DNA of 62,000 bases from Cristatella mucedo (lineage: Eukaryota; Bryozoa; Phylactolaemata; Cristatellidae), in contig WPIO01000046.1 of NCBI GenBank assembly GCA_009760855.2, positions 497,501 to 559,500 on the forward strand, written 5' to 3'. Shown in pieces: positions 21,250 through 32,679 of this stretch. The position numbers and the translations under genes are program-made. How positions within the stretch are numbered: the stretch's first letter is position 1; every line of letters begins with the position of its first letter. Under the pieces are notes generated by a model. That model did not search any database and was not told where the DNA came from. It saw only the letters and a list, made by a program, of their open reading frames with translations.

Positions 21250-24200
21250 CAATGTGAAAATTGTCCTCGTTTGCTTGAGCGTGCTGACAGTGCATGCCAC
21301 CCTGTACCTATTGAAATACTTTCTTTCCAGAAAAATATCAAGTGCTGAGAAGAGAGAGATTTAGTTTTCCCATGGTGCCAAACACATTTCTAATTATTGC
21401 TGCTGTTTTATTTTATGCAACACTCTTGGTCGTGGAAGTGTTTGACTTATAGTCCGTCTCTGATTTTGGCAATGAGCAGACGTTCCGGATGTGTCGTTAA
21501 ATGAATTTAATGGTAGTATGAATAGTTGCTCTGCAAGTGTCGCAGTAAATATTTTATTTCTAACCTGAGAATTAACTTTGCTTGAGCCAAGCTTGGAAGT
21601 ACCCACCGTATGAAGAGTATCATCTTTGGAAGCAAAATTAACCGTCGTATACAGTGTGCCTTGCACGTAGCATTGGTCTGGCTGTGTGAGAAAGCTGTTA
21701 CGATCCATTCGGACCTCAAGATCTGAAGACAGCACGCATTCTCGCCCCTCCCCATCCTGCCCCAGTGCTGGCGGGGAGATGCTGAGTCAGTCTCGCAGGG
21801 GAGGGGGCGGGTCAACGACTCACCTTCACCTTCACCCAGTCTGAGTTAGCTTTGGTTAGCTTACTGTTGACGCAGCTGGTCCAAGCAAGAAAGCAAGCCA
21901 CTCAGCCGCGACGGCGAGCAGTGCATTCGAACGTTCACTCTGCAATCAATTCATCTCGGGATGAATTTTTTGCCAATTGTTGTGCCGTCAATTTATATTC
22001 ATACATGTACGTACCTGGGGAGGAAGCGATGAAGTCCGCCAGGAGAACTTACGGAGACGTGCAGCACACGCCGCCGAACGGCTAGATAGCGATGTGCGAC
22101 TTGCGGTTATTAGCGGCTCCTGAATTATAGCGAATAGGAATCGGTTATGTCCTAATCCGTCGTTAGGCGGTATAAAAGCCTTAGTCATCTGCAGTAAGGA
22201 ACGCACAGGCAGGCGGAAGTTGCACCCTAGACTTCGCGTGCCGGTCGGCAGTTCACTGCTGCTCTAGGCGCCGTATGTGAGAGCTCTGTGGGCGCTCTTC
22301 CTTACGGCCGCGTTTCGTTAACGTAATCGCACCTACGTCACAGATACGTACAAGCACTGGCGCTGAACGTGAAAGTCGCTAGCCATTGTACCAGGGTCAA
22401 GGCTTCTCCGGTGTTCGTCGAGCGCGTCGGCCTAGAGTAGCGCCGATACGAACGCAGAGCTTGTGGAAAAGAACTTAAGTTCGTGAGCTGCAACAGAGAG
22501 TTTGTCGCCGTGCCTCGGCGTGCAATGCAAGATTGAATGTTTGGAGTGGTGCGAAGACAAAGCTTGCTTGAAGGTCGCCAAATTTTGAGGCGTGCATAGA
22601 CTATTAGTCCCACTAAGCAGATAGGCGTTCGTTGCCTTCCCAAAAGGCCGCGTGATTTGCGCCAACTAACTATCCCTATCTATCCTTGCTATTATAATCC
22701 ACCGCTGGTATTTGTGGTGGCAGTGAAAGTGCAATTTTCAATTCGTAGACATCGGGAGAGCGGAGATAACAAACCGCGTTTAAAGTTTAGGAAGGAATTG
22801 CGTAGCAAATGCTGACAATGCAGTGGGTGGCTGCAAGGAGACAGTAACCGCAGCGCTGCACCAGAGCGAGGCTCGTGAGATGAAAGCGACGCGTCCCGCA
22901 GCTGATTTAGCTCACCGGTTGAGCACTCGCTTCTTACCCAGAGTGAGCTTCCGGGACCGACTCTCGACGTCTCGGGAATTTGCTTTTAGCGATAATCGCG
23001 CGGGCGCAATTTTCGTTGTCGAGGCTGCATATATGCCTGCACGTATAAGGCCGCACACCTACGCCGGCCATGGATGGATGGGCATGCGCACGAGCCGACG
23101 GACGCCGGCGTCTGGCAATGGCGGCGATACGCGACTCAGCTGGCCTCTTCTAACTCTCGTGCAGGTTCGCCGCGAAACAAGCTTTCACCGCACACCGCGC
23201 TCTCGTGTGCTTGAATTACCATTAGGGCGCAGTTCTGCGATTGCGCGTTTCAGTGACCGAATCTTTGGCTTGCGAAAGCGCGCGTCCAGTTCGCTGGCGC
23301 GAGCGGGTGAAGGCCGTAAAAAAGCGCGCTGGCGGCGCGTGCAGAGTGTTCTGCTTTAGATGGCGCAGCTCTCACTCGTTGCAGGTACAAACGCTGCGCC
23401 CGTTCACGTTTGACATTTGCTCCCTACGCAGTTCATTCATTGCGCACGCGTGGCTGCACACCGTGCATTGCAGGGGCACCGCGCCAAGTCAGCTCCATAA
23501 GCCGGATTACGTCTCTTTGACGAAGTAGTGAGACTAAAAAGACCTGGTTGTACTGCGATTAAAACGCCACGACAACTCATCTGGAGAATCGAGTAGTTTC
23601 ACATTAGGCAATAGCAACCTGTAGCGCTGCTGTATTGTAAAGTGTCAGCGCATGCCTGGCTTGGTCGAGTGATTCACTTCCAAGCAGTCATCTTTGCCCT
23701 GTCATTTGTTCGTCAGCTGCAGCAGCAGCTTGACGTCGCGCAAATTAAAGAGGGCTTCAGTTGTGCAGAAGTATGACAACTTGCTCGATGACCCGTTTCT
23801 GGCGGCTGTCGCCACTTCCGGCGGTGGCCAGTTGGCCAGTGCGCAAGCGCGGTTCCGGGCCGGCTGCTCTCACGCTTCGCAGCTCGCTCACGTCAGAGCT
23901 GTAGCCTGCGTCCTCCTCCTCCTCCTCATCCTCCTCATCCTCCCATTTAGCGAGGTGAGGGAGGCCCTTTCGGCTCTGTCGCATGCTTAACTAATACCAT
24001 TAATAGTAGGTCGTTAGAATAGGAGAACCGAGTCTCTACGCAAGTGAGCTACAACTGGCTGCACGAGGAGCAAGGACCAATGGCCAATGGCGTGCGCTGC
24101 ATCAAGTTCAGGCAAGCCTGAGCGGAAGCACGCTGGCACGAATTAGACCAGCACAACTTAGACCGCCATGTAAGGGCGTAAGAAGACACTCGCGGCCACC

Positions 24201-24286
24201 GGTTACGAGGACCCCTGGCTCGCAGCACGCACGCACCGAATGAGGCACGGGTACTTGCGGTGTAAGCGGCAGGAAATATAAATAAT
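21250..24286. other. long unannotated stretch
   Basis: No gene or repeat family member that I can support. The + ORF at 22823-23359 (178 codons) is Arg/Ser/Ala-rich with no domain. A TTAGCTCACCGGTTGAGCAC segment at 22908-22927 resembles a tRNA A box, but no matching B box follows. A TATAAAAG at 22171-22178 and an ETS-like CACTTCCGG at 23813-23821 are present without supporting context. A short (CTC)n run lies at 23911-23943. Confidence 0.3.
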
Positions 24287-24425
24287 TAATGTGTACCTTG
24301 TTATATCAATGCTCTAAGAGAACTTTCTCTCTATCTAGGTGCTTCACATAGGCTCCACGGGGCTTCAGCCCACGACCTCGGTCCGACCTTGGTTGGTCCG
24401 AGCACCTTCACCACCGGGCCAAACA
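24287..24425 (-). mobile_element. SINE-2, left arm of a head-to-head pair
   Basis: Reading the minus strand: TTTGGCCCGGTGGTGAAGG (A-box region), AGGTCGTGGGCTGAAGCCCC (B-box region), TATGTGAAGCACCTAGATAG and AAGTTCTCTTAGAGCATT. A nearly full-length copy. Confidence 0.85.
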
Positions 24426-24432
24426 AGAAAGG

Positions 24433-24570
24433 AACGAGAAAGCGGTAAAGGTGCTCGCCCCGACCGAGGTATGGCCGAGGTCGTGGGCTCGAGCCCCGAG
24501 GCATATGTGAAGCGCCTGAATAGAGATTTTAAAAACTTTTGGGGCGCTATACAAATGAATTATATAGTTA
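24433..24570 (+). mobile_element. SINE-2, right arm of a head-to-head pair
   Basis: GGTAAAGGTGCTCGCCCCG, AGGTCGTGGGCTCGAGCCCC, TATGTGAAGCGCCTGAATAG and GGGCGCTATACAAATG. The head has lost its first bases. It faces the minus-strand copy with under 10 bases between them. Confidence 0.85.
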
Positions 24571-24620
24571 TATATAAGAACGACCGGCTCAGACTCAGGC
24601 ACAGGGAAAGCTGAAAGGCA

Positions 24621-24680
24621 CAAAGTAGTGCAAAGTATGGAAGTAGTGCATAGTGCAAAGTATGGAAGTAGTGCAAAGTC
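24621..24680. repeat. 25-bp tandem repeat, two copies
   Basis: GTGCAAAGTATGGAAGTA occurs at 24628 and 24653 with intervening AGTGCAT/AGTGCAA sequence. Confidence 0.8.
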
Positions 24681-27194
24681 GTTAGAGTTAAAGGCCAAAG
24701 CAGGAAGTGAGGTAAAGACTTTCGGCAATCTCCTACTTAGAGGGCTGTCTCTTAAGCAGTAGAAGTCAGCACACAACGCTGTGAAACAAAGCTATCCTCC
24801 ACATGTTGCTAGTACTATCTTATATCGTCTGGTTGACACGATGATGAAAGCCTTTAGTAATTTCAGTGTCTCCTGGCATTTAGCTAGCAGCAGCAGCCGA
24901 AGCAGAGGCTGAGAGCTCGAGAGGGCCACTAGTCTCAGCTGATCCCGTACTTGAGCAGAATAAGGGTAATAAGAGAGTTGCCTGCTAAGGGCACTCGGTG
25001 GCACACGCCGTATAAATGAAAGCCTAGCAAATCTGCATTGGCAAGTCTTGCTTTTCTGACGATTTATCGAGGACAGTATGTCTTTTCTCTCCTTATCCTA
25101 GAGTATTTACTCATTCTGAAGTATTTGCTCAGTCATCTGTCCAGGACCCCGGCCAGCGACTGACTACCTGTACAGCGGAGTGACACGGAGTGCCCATTCC
25201 CGGCAGGCATTTCTCGCGGCTCCGAGTCCCTAATTTACGATCTTGCCCAGCTGCAGGGTGTGAAGCTAAGTGACACGGAGCGACAGCGAGAAGCGCAGAA
25301 GAGCGCTACGTATATCCACACCCGACGCGACGCTCGCATTAGAGCACGCTTCCGTGCTCTAGCGGGCATATCCGAGTGGACGCTGGCCACGGCGATAGGA
25401 CGAGCACGTGCGCGCGCACAGGAGGCTAGCGCACTGCACTACCTGGCACGTCTCAAGGTCTCAGTGACAGGGACTTTGCAAAGTGCTGGACAGCAGCGTA
25501 CGAGCGCACTTCTTTTGAACGTCCGTTTGAGCTCGAGGTCAAATCGTCGTGTGGCCTGCGAGATCGGCTGTAGGAAGAAATAGTCCACGCGTTGTCAAAT
25601 AGCAGCGCAGGCTTCAGATTGAACTGCTAATTTGCTTTCAAAGCGTCACTGGGCCAAGCCTTGTTCTGAACCAGCCAACTCAATGTGAATGCTTTAGACT
25701 TGGGGCCGGCCATGCAGCGGCGACACAAGCCTTGATTGGAAACAAGTAGCCCGCTAAAAAGAATAGAGCGAGAAGGCGGAAAATGGCCGATTCCAAGTCT
25801 CTCGGTCGCCAGACACGTTGCTCGGCGCTGCAACCACAGATCGCCAATGGTTCCTGTCTTGCCAGAAGCCTGCTGCCGTTGCATTGCTCAAACCTCCGAT
25901 AAGCATTTCCAAAGTAAAGCCTGTCTATAGGCTTTTTCAATAGAAGGCCGCTAGATGTCGTGGTGGAGAGCTGTCGTCCGCTGTGCTGAGGGTTTTCTAT
26001 TTTGACATATGCTGACAGGGGAATCAGCCGTTGCAGAGGCTAAACTTGAAATCCTAGTTGGTGGCCTCTGCTCAGCATGCAGGACACCTGTCATCCCCCC
26101 CCGTCCAGCCATCACTTCAGGAATCAATGCAAGCTGTAAGAAGGCAGGGAGGCGAGCCACGGCGTTCAACAGCAGGGACTCCTCCTCGTCATTCGCGATA
26201 CCTCGAGATGATTGTCGGAGCGGGGAGAGCAATTAGTGCACCTCCCGAAATCCTCTTTGGCTGCCATTTTGAAATCCGTTTTCGACTCGGTTCTCCAGCA
26301 TCGATGCGAGAAAGTAGCGCCGTTTGGTGCATTCTACTTTCCGAAGCGTCCCGTCATCAGCGCCGCGGTTTCGGCATTAGCCGGCCTCAAAGGCATGCAG
26401 CCTCGAGCTACATATTCCTGCTGAGCCGGTACGGGTTGAACCGGTGCATCCGCTGGCAGCCGAGGACTACGTGGCAACGGGTGCCCGTCGGCTATAGGTG
26501 CTCGGATGGCAGCATAATCCGTAGAGCTGTTCAAATAGCCACTACGGTCTGCTGCTTTAAGATGGCAGCCATCGAAAGCAACCTGCCTGAGCAAGGGTTG
26601 TTGCTCGTTTCCGACTAAAGTGCATTTCCATTTCCTCTCTTTATTGCCAGTGCGCATTCATCCTGTGGGGGTTAGCGAGGTTGACTGCTGTCATCCAGTA
26701 CTGTGCTAGAGGCTGTCCACGATTAAGCAGCTGTCGCCTAGAGCTGTGATAAGGCTGTCCTGGTTGCTGTCTCGTATACCACTTTCAGGCGAGTCGTGAA
26801 TGATCTGATAACCAAGGCCTTTATGGTTTCAGACGCGTTTAACATTCAGCTGTTCATGAATGATCCAGTATCAGCGCGAGCAGCAGCAACAGCATGCACA
26901 GCTAATTCAAGTGGTGCACTTGAGCATTACATAGATAGTCGGCTAAGCGAGGGGGCAGGTACCTGTTGGAGTCCTCTTCTCGTGCTTATATGACATTGAC
27001 TAAGTTTTAATGCTGCAAGGGTGTGGCTGCATGCATGAGGCCCCGGTGTAGGACTGAGTTTAGCCATCGGCCAAGCGTTCGTGGTCCTTGAAAGTGCATG
27101 CTAATGAATAATCTCACCGACAACTGTATAATTCATACGATTAATTCAAATAGACACAAAGACCACTGAAGCTGGAAATAAAATCAAAGGTCGA
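24681..27194. other. long unannotated stretch
   Basis: No recognised gene or repeat family. The + ORF at 26058-26618 (186 codons) is non-repetitive but has no domain that I recognise. Another + frame (26212-26424) and a minus frame (26334-26657) overlap it, so I do not call a gene. Confidence 0.3.
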
Positions 27195-27330
27195 CTGACT
27201 CAAGAGGAGACTTAAAGGCTACAACCCCGCATCTGCTTGCAGAGCCGGCAACCGAGGATTGTCGGCAGCAGGACTCTAACTCACGACCAGGATCGCGCAG
27301 TTCGGGCTGCTTACCCGCTGGCTAAGACTG
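27195..27330 (-). mobile_element. tRNA-derived SINE, SINE-1-like (diverged)
   Basis: On the minus strand: CTTAGCCAGCGGGTAAGC (A-box-like), GGTCGTGAGTTAGAGTCCTG (B-box-like), then a body with CTCTGCAAGCAGATGCGGG and GTAGCCTTTAAGTC. The order matches SINE-1 loosely. It may be a separate family. Confidence 0.45.
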
Positions 27331-29158
27331 TTTTTTTCAGTTAAACTGGGAGTCGGCATCGTGATTGAACGTAGCTGATCTTGGTCTCCGCACGGTGGCT
27401 GCATCACCTCACGTCGTACTGAGCCAATGTATCATTGCCATTTGTCAATTTGTCAATTTGTCATTTGCAAGTTTGATCGGCGTGAGACTGCTCTTTGTCA
27501 CTATCTTTGCATCATCATACCGAAGCCTGCTGCTACCTGCCGAACGTCATCGTTGGCTGGTCTCGGCCTGCCATTGGCATTCGTCTCGCACCCGCGGCTA
27601 GGCGTCTGTCGCCAATTTCTGTCTAAGACAGTCGTAAGGCTTGTCAGCGATCTGCTGCTCTTCTCATGCCAGGATTATATTACCTAAAACAAGCTGCGTT
27701 GTCGCGACAGCAGCACTAAACCGGCAAAGAAAAATAGAGAAAGACGCGAGAGATCACTTGCCTTGTTGAGGAAGCAGAGGAAACTGAACTGTAGTACCAG
27801 TAACAACCCAGCCGCAAATGGCAGTCTCAGCATTCGAATGAAAGTATATAATGACCGCCCCTTCGCTGCGACACAAGCGACACCAGGGAGAAGACAGAGA
27901 GATAATACGTATGAGAATGTTACTTCTTTGTCACGAATCATCCAAAGAGGAGAAAGATTGGTCTTAGCTTTGACGAGCGCGCCTTCACGTCCGAACTCAA
28001 TGTACAGGTACAGGCTGTAGAGCAAACAGTACAATGCTCACCAGCCGCACACCTTGGTAATCGGCGGCTCGCCTACAGCTGGCCGGCCAAGAGCAATGTG
28101 CACTGAGACGGGTCTCGTTTACGTCTATTCTCTCTCGTACGGCTGACCAGTTGCATATAGCTATTCAGACTGTTGAAGCCACACTATTTACTCAGTTGTT
28201 ATAGAAGATGGCTGCTGTTACGATAAACTCGGCGTCTATTGAGATGAGCAGATACATACTCACCTGTACACGTCAGCATGAAGCCTAGGAGGGTACCAAC
28301 TTGACCGTACTAAGGTCAGCCGCGAAGGCTAGGAACGCGTCCAACGACCAAGCTGCGTGATTGTACTTCATTTCTGCACAAGGGTAGCCATAGCCCGCTG
28401 GCCCCGTCCCTATGTCTATGTGGATATCTGAAAAGTTCCCCAAAAGTAATAAGGACCCTCTGCAGCTGCATGCGGAACTTCTAAGAGTAATCGCGTTTGG
28501 AGGAGACTGAGCGTGACAGCAGGCGACGGCTACGAGACGACATGAGACGACTTTCAGTTACCTAGAGATGAGCGAGTGGGCTGGCGACCACCTATCGCCA
28601 CCGACCTCCCCCCCCCGCCACCGAGGAGCCCACAATGATCCACCCGTAGATGGCAACCCCGTGCTGCTCGTGCTGTGCATCTCTTTGTCGGCATTTGGGC
28701 AGCCCGTGACGCGTCTATTGTCCAGGGAGAATACGATTCGCTACGGTGCTGGCTGCTTCTGCTGAGGCGGCGGCGATGGCGAGAGAGATGGGAAACAGCT
28801 GTTCGTTAACAGGCTGATTGAGAGTCAAAAGAGCAGGCCTTCGGGAGAGTGCACCGCGAAAATGAGTTCCATAGCAGACGCCTTCGGCGGTTACGCTGGT
28901 TGACTGACTCGAGGTTGGCCGGCAATCCCTTAAGGCCAAGGTCAAATATCCCGAGGCAATGTGGCGCGACCAGCCGAGCAGATGTCAGGTGATAATCAAG
29001 TGAAATTACCGTTAAAGCGTGACGCAGCGTCGGTTGCTGCACCTGGCTCATTTGGCTGCGCTGCTGTAAGCCGAGCGATCGCTAGATGGAATCTGAAAGG
29101 CCATCCGAGGCCCGGCGTTTGGGCTCATTCGAGGAAACTCGAGTGTGGCCAAATGAGT
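27331..29158. other. long unannotated stretch
   Basis: Nothing recognised. A poly-C run lies at about 28609-28617. Only short frames with no domains. Confidence 0.35.
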
Positions 29159-29216
29159 GAGAGGGAGAGAGAGAGAGAGAGAGAAAGGAGAGAGAGAGAG
29201 GGAGAGAGAGAGAGAA

Positions 29217-29303
<87 letters not shown>

Positions 29304-29319
29304 GAGAGAGAGAGGAGAG
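29159..29319. repeat. (GA)n microsatellite
   Basis: GA dinucleotides with AGGGAG and AAAGG interruptions at both ends. Confidence 0.95.
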
Positions 29320-29644
29320 CGACGATAGTGATGGAGAGCAAAAGGGGGGATTGGAGAGAACGAATAGGGGTACCAAACGTGAACGTGTTTGCATGTATGC
29401 GTATGCGTAGTAGTTGCAGAGGGAAGAGATTTTGAGGAAGAAATGGTGGGAATAGGCCAACAGAGCGTAAACGAGGAAGAAAAAGAATTGAATGCAAATA
29501 ATTTGGACTAAAGGCAATAATACAGAGATAAAGATTTGACATAAATGCGAACCAAGAGAAACAGAAAAAAGATGGACGTATGCAGATATCGCACGATGAT
29601 AACAATAATACTAAAATGATTGCTTACCTATGCCTCGCGGAAAC

Positions 29645-30182
29645 CTCAAATCCTTTGGAGACTCTACCTTTAGTTCGTATGCTCCCAAAGCCTGGAACTC
29701 ACTCCCGGCTTGCCTCACGACATGTCCCGACTTTAAATTTTAAAAGAAACTAAAAACGCGTCTATTTATGACAGCATTTGGTGGATCACGCTGATTCGTC
29801 CTTTATGTGCTTATGCGTGCTGACACTGTGCATGTTGCCACTAACCACACTTACATGCTGACCCTGTGCATGTCACCCTTAACCATGTTACTCTTGTTGT
29901 TTATTGAGCATGCAATCACTAACCACACTTGCATGCTGACCCTGTGCATGTCACCCTTAACCATGCTACTCTTGCTGTTTATTGAGCATGCTACCACTAA
30001 CCACACTTGCATGCTGACCCTGTGCATGTCACCCCTAACCATGTTATTTATGTTGTTTATCAGGCATGCCATTACTCACCATTCAATCGCGTTTCCCTTT
30101 GCGGCAAATGTAAAGTGCCTAGAAAGAGATTGAATTCTCTGAGGGTGCTTTATCAAATGCATTATTACTATTATTGTTACAA
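29645..30182 (+). mobile_element. LINE-A 3' copy with 78-bp triplication
   Basis: Starts near TTAGTTCGTATGCTCCCAAA, GCCTGGAACTCACTCCCG and the end of the RT ORF. The 3' UTR, stem-loop (GTAAAGTGCCTAGAAAGAG, TGAATTCTCTGAGGGTGC) and ATT-type tail follow. Inside the 3' UTR a 78-bp segment is present three times, where other copies have one. Confidence 0.9.
29839..30072 (+). repeat. 78-bp tandem triplication inside LINE-A
   Basis: Units at 29839-29916, 29917-29994 and 29995-30072, each starting CACTAACCACACT. Units differ at only a few positions. 78 is a multiple of three, so the open frame at 29807-30133 stays open and encodes a 26-residue repeat containing MLTLCMSPLTML. Confidence 0.95.
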
Positions 30183-30267
30183 CTCGGACTAAGTGGCTGC
30201 TAAAGTGAGCGATGGCCGTAGCTCGTCGTTGGCTGTCAGCTTTCTATAACAAATAAACATTAGTCAA

Positions 30268-30362
30268 TAATTCATTGGCATAGCACCCTAAGCGAACTGA
30301 CTATCTATCCAGGCACTTCACATATGCCGAAGGGCTCGAGCGCAAGACCTCGGTCGTAAAAG
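30268..30362 (-). mobile_element. SINE-2, 5' truncated
   Basis: Inverted tail ATTCATTGGCATAGCACCCT, CAGGCACTTCACATATGCC, then GGGCTCGAGCGCAAGACCTC (B-box region inverted). The A-box half is missing. Confidence 0.75.
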
Positions 30363-31046
30363 TGAAATCTTGAACTTGATCGTTAAGACGACTTTGAAAC
30401 AGGATACCGAATTTCGAAAGGTGTGGCCGCGCGGCAGGCTCGCTCGACCTTTGCCCCACAAAAGCTTTACAGCTGAGTACAGCCGAACCTCGTACGGCTG
30501 GGCTGCTAGCTAAGTTATATACACTGTGAGTACCGTACTTGGGACGGCGGCGGCGGCGGGGGTATGTGTGTGTGATGGCCGCTGAAAAGCTGGTCAATGG
30601 CAATCCTTCCAGCCAGCATTTTGGCGGCTAATAATGATCAGTTGCAGCCAGCCTGTAGGTGCTCCTGGCAGCCGTGGCTCTACTTCACTTAGCACAATGG
30701 GCAGCGAGTTCACGTGCAGTCTGTCGCGAGTTCCGAGCGAAGTGCTCAGAAAAGGAAGACCAAGGTCGCCGGACTCGTTGAAGCGAAAGGCTGGAGCACA
30801 AATGTGCAGCCGCTCTGCAGCCGCTGACCCGTGTCACGTGCACGTGCACGTGCACTTTATTGGGCTTCGCGCATAAGCCGAGAGAAGTGGCGGCCAGATG
30901 GCAGTACCATCGCACCATCCGATAATGGATGCCATCGCCGGCCGGCTGCGAGCTGCTTAGTGACGTCAAGCCCGCCTGCCCGCATCGCCCCTACGGCTCG
31001 GCAGATCCGCGCCGCGTCGGCAGCCCTAGCCTGACACCGAGTGCCA
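30363..31046. other. unannotated stretch with E-box cluster
   Basis: Contains three abutting CACGTG sites at 30835-30852 and a short CGG/TG run near 30546-30572. No gene recognised. Confidence 0.35.
30835..30852. promoter_or_regulatory. three tandem CACGTG E-boxes
   Basis: CACGTG repeated three times without spacer, forming an 18-bp perfect palindrome. CACGTG is the canonical site of bHLH factors of the Myc/Max or Clock type. Use here is not shown. Confidence 0.35.
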
Positions 31047-31098
31047 GACGCTCAATGCCAAGCAACGCAAGCACAAATCCGGGTTGGCATTGAGCGTC
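31047..31098. repeat. 15-bp perfect inverted repeat, 22-base loop
   Basis: GACGCTCAATGCCAA at 31047-31061 pairs exactly with TTGGCATTGAGCGTC at 31084-31098. Confidence 0.9.
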
Positions 31099-31201
31099 CG
31101 ACGACTTCTCGCTACTTCGCTACGTCTTCCGTAGGTTGGCTCATCACATTGGCTGCCAACGTGAAGATTTAGCACTGTCAGCTGGCAGTGCCGATGAGAT
31201 C

Positions 31202-31236
31202 ACGTCACTGTATATTACGTCACTGTATATTACGTC
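31202..31236. repeat. 15-bp direct repeat, two copies
   Basis: ACGTCACTGTATATT at 31202-31216 and 31217-31231, followed by ACGTC. The ACGTCA part resembles a half CRE site. Confidence 0.85.
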
Positions 31237-31239
31237 GAG

Positions 31240-32064
31240 CGGTGTCGTTGGTGCGGACTGAATCTAGCCGAGTCGCTTGACTCTTCTGGGACCCAAACAA
31301 CACGTGGGGCTCGCGTAAAGATAGTCTCCGATTCGCTCCTGCTCCAAAAAAAATACTTATGCGAGCCGCACGTTACTCGTAATTTCGCAATTCGTTCGCC
31401 TCGATTTCTTGATTGTTATGCTAAACTGTTACGATCCCTGGGGTGAGCTGTTGCTACGAGCAATAGTCGCCAGGGTGCTGGGAATGGCTCAGGAAGCTGC
31501 AATATGGGCAGACAAAAAGTGACGTTTACTCACTCCTAGAAACCTGCAAGTGGCGATCGACCGCACGATCTGAGCCGCTTAAGCGAAGTCGTTGCCGTTT
31601 ACTGCCGTGCAGCATTGCAACATGCTGGCATGTGCATCGCTCGCTGCGCCGGCGGCGCCCGAAAGGAAGAAAGAGCGAGAGAGAAGCGACGGGGCCGGGA
31701 AGCATTGACCGGCCGAGCTGACCGAAAAAAGGACATGCAGCAGACAGCTTTTGTCGATGACTGCCGCGTTACGCAGACGCTGAATGATTCAGGGTGCTTA
31801 GCTGGGTCGCCAAGCGTTCATCTGGGCTAGTTTCGAAGACCGCCGTATGTCTGCCTGCCTTTGTTACTCTTGCGCCCACGGGCGACTAGAGAAGGCAGGC
31901 TGTTGGAAGTATACCCTAGTCAGGTCCATTAGCCGGAACTCCTGGTACTCGATATATATAGCTGGGCGCCAAGAGGCACAGTTAGGTAAAGGGACTCACG
32001 AGCTTGATTCATGTCTCATAAACCAAGTAACTTAACTTTTATGTTTGCCGCAATGACATTGTAT

Positions 32065-32067
<3 letters not shown>
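31240..32067. other. unannotated stretch
   Basis: Nothing recognised beyond short frames. Confidence 0.35.

Positions 32068-32144
<77 letters not shown>
32068..32144. repeat. (GA)n microsatellite
   Basis: Uninterrupted AG dinucleotides, about 38 units. Confidence 0.97.
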
Positions 32145-32148
<4 letters not shown>

Positions 32149-32504
32149 TCTGATTGTGCCACCATAACATAAAGATTTGGTCTAAATTTATTTATTAGCA
32201 GTTTGAAATTATTATTGTCGTGGATTACGATAATATATAGCGCAGACAATGCAGCACTCCCGGCCTATTGCACATGGACATCTGCGTGCCAATAAGGCTG
32301 CACGAAATGATGGTCCGGTTTGCCATTTACTCAATTGGAAGTAAACAACGTCAACTTGCCATTGCTTGAACGTAAGCGAAGCAGTCTTGCTCGTAGCCAC
32401 TCACTCACGGAGCTCGACCGTTTGGATCGTGCCGCCGGTCCACCAATGTGCCTTCCGCTACATCTGCATCCGGGAGACAACCGGCTGACACAATCTATTG
32501 CATT
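32145..32504. other. unannotated stretch
   Basis: Nothing recognised. Confidence 0.35.
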
Positions 32505-32678
32505 GGGCCGTGATAGCTTTTGAGCTAGGGGGCTCGCTTTTCACGACCAAGATCGAGGCTTCGAATCCTGCAGTGGGCGATCCTTTATTGCCAACTGCAA
32601 GTGTGGCGGTGACAGCAGTTAAGGCCCTTCGGCCGCTATAAGAATGAGGCTTTTCAATCAGTCAACATCTTTTTTTTA
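32505..32678 (+). mobile_element. SINE-1
   Basis: Diverged head with B-box GGCTTCGAATCCTGCAG (GGCTTCGAATCC at 32549-32560). Then CCTTTATTGCCAACTGCAAG, GGCCCTTCGGCCGCTATAAG and GGCTTTTCAATCAG, ending in a T run. The hairpin before the B box is eroded. Confidence 0.8.
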
Positions 32679-32679
32679 T

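Noticed and set aside
22905-22990. tRNA-like TTAGCTCACCGGTTGAGCAC
   Set aside because: The A-box-like start is convincing but no B box at the right distance, no cloverleaf and no second copy in the window were found.
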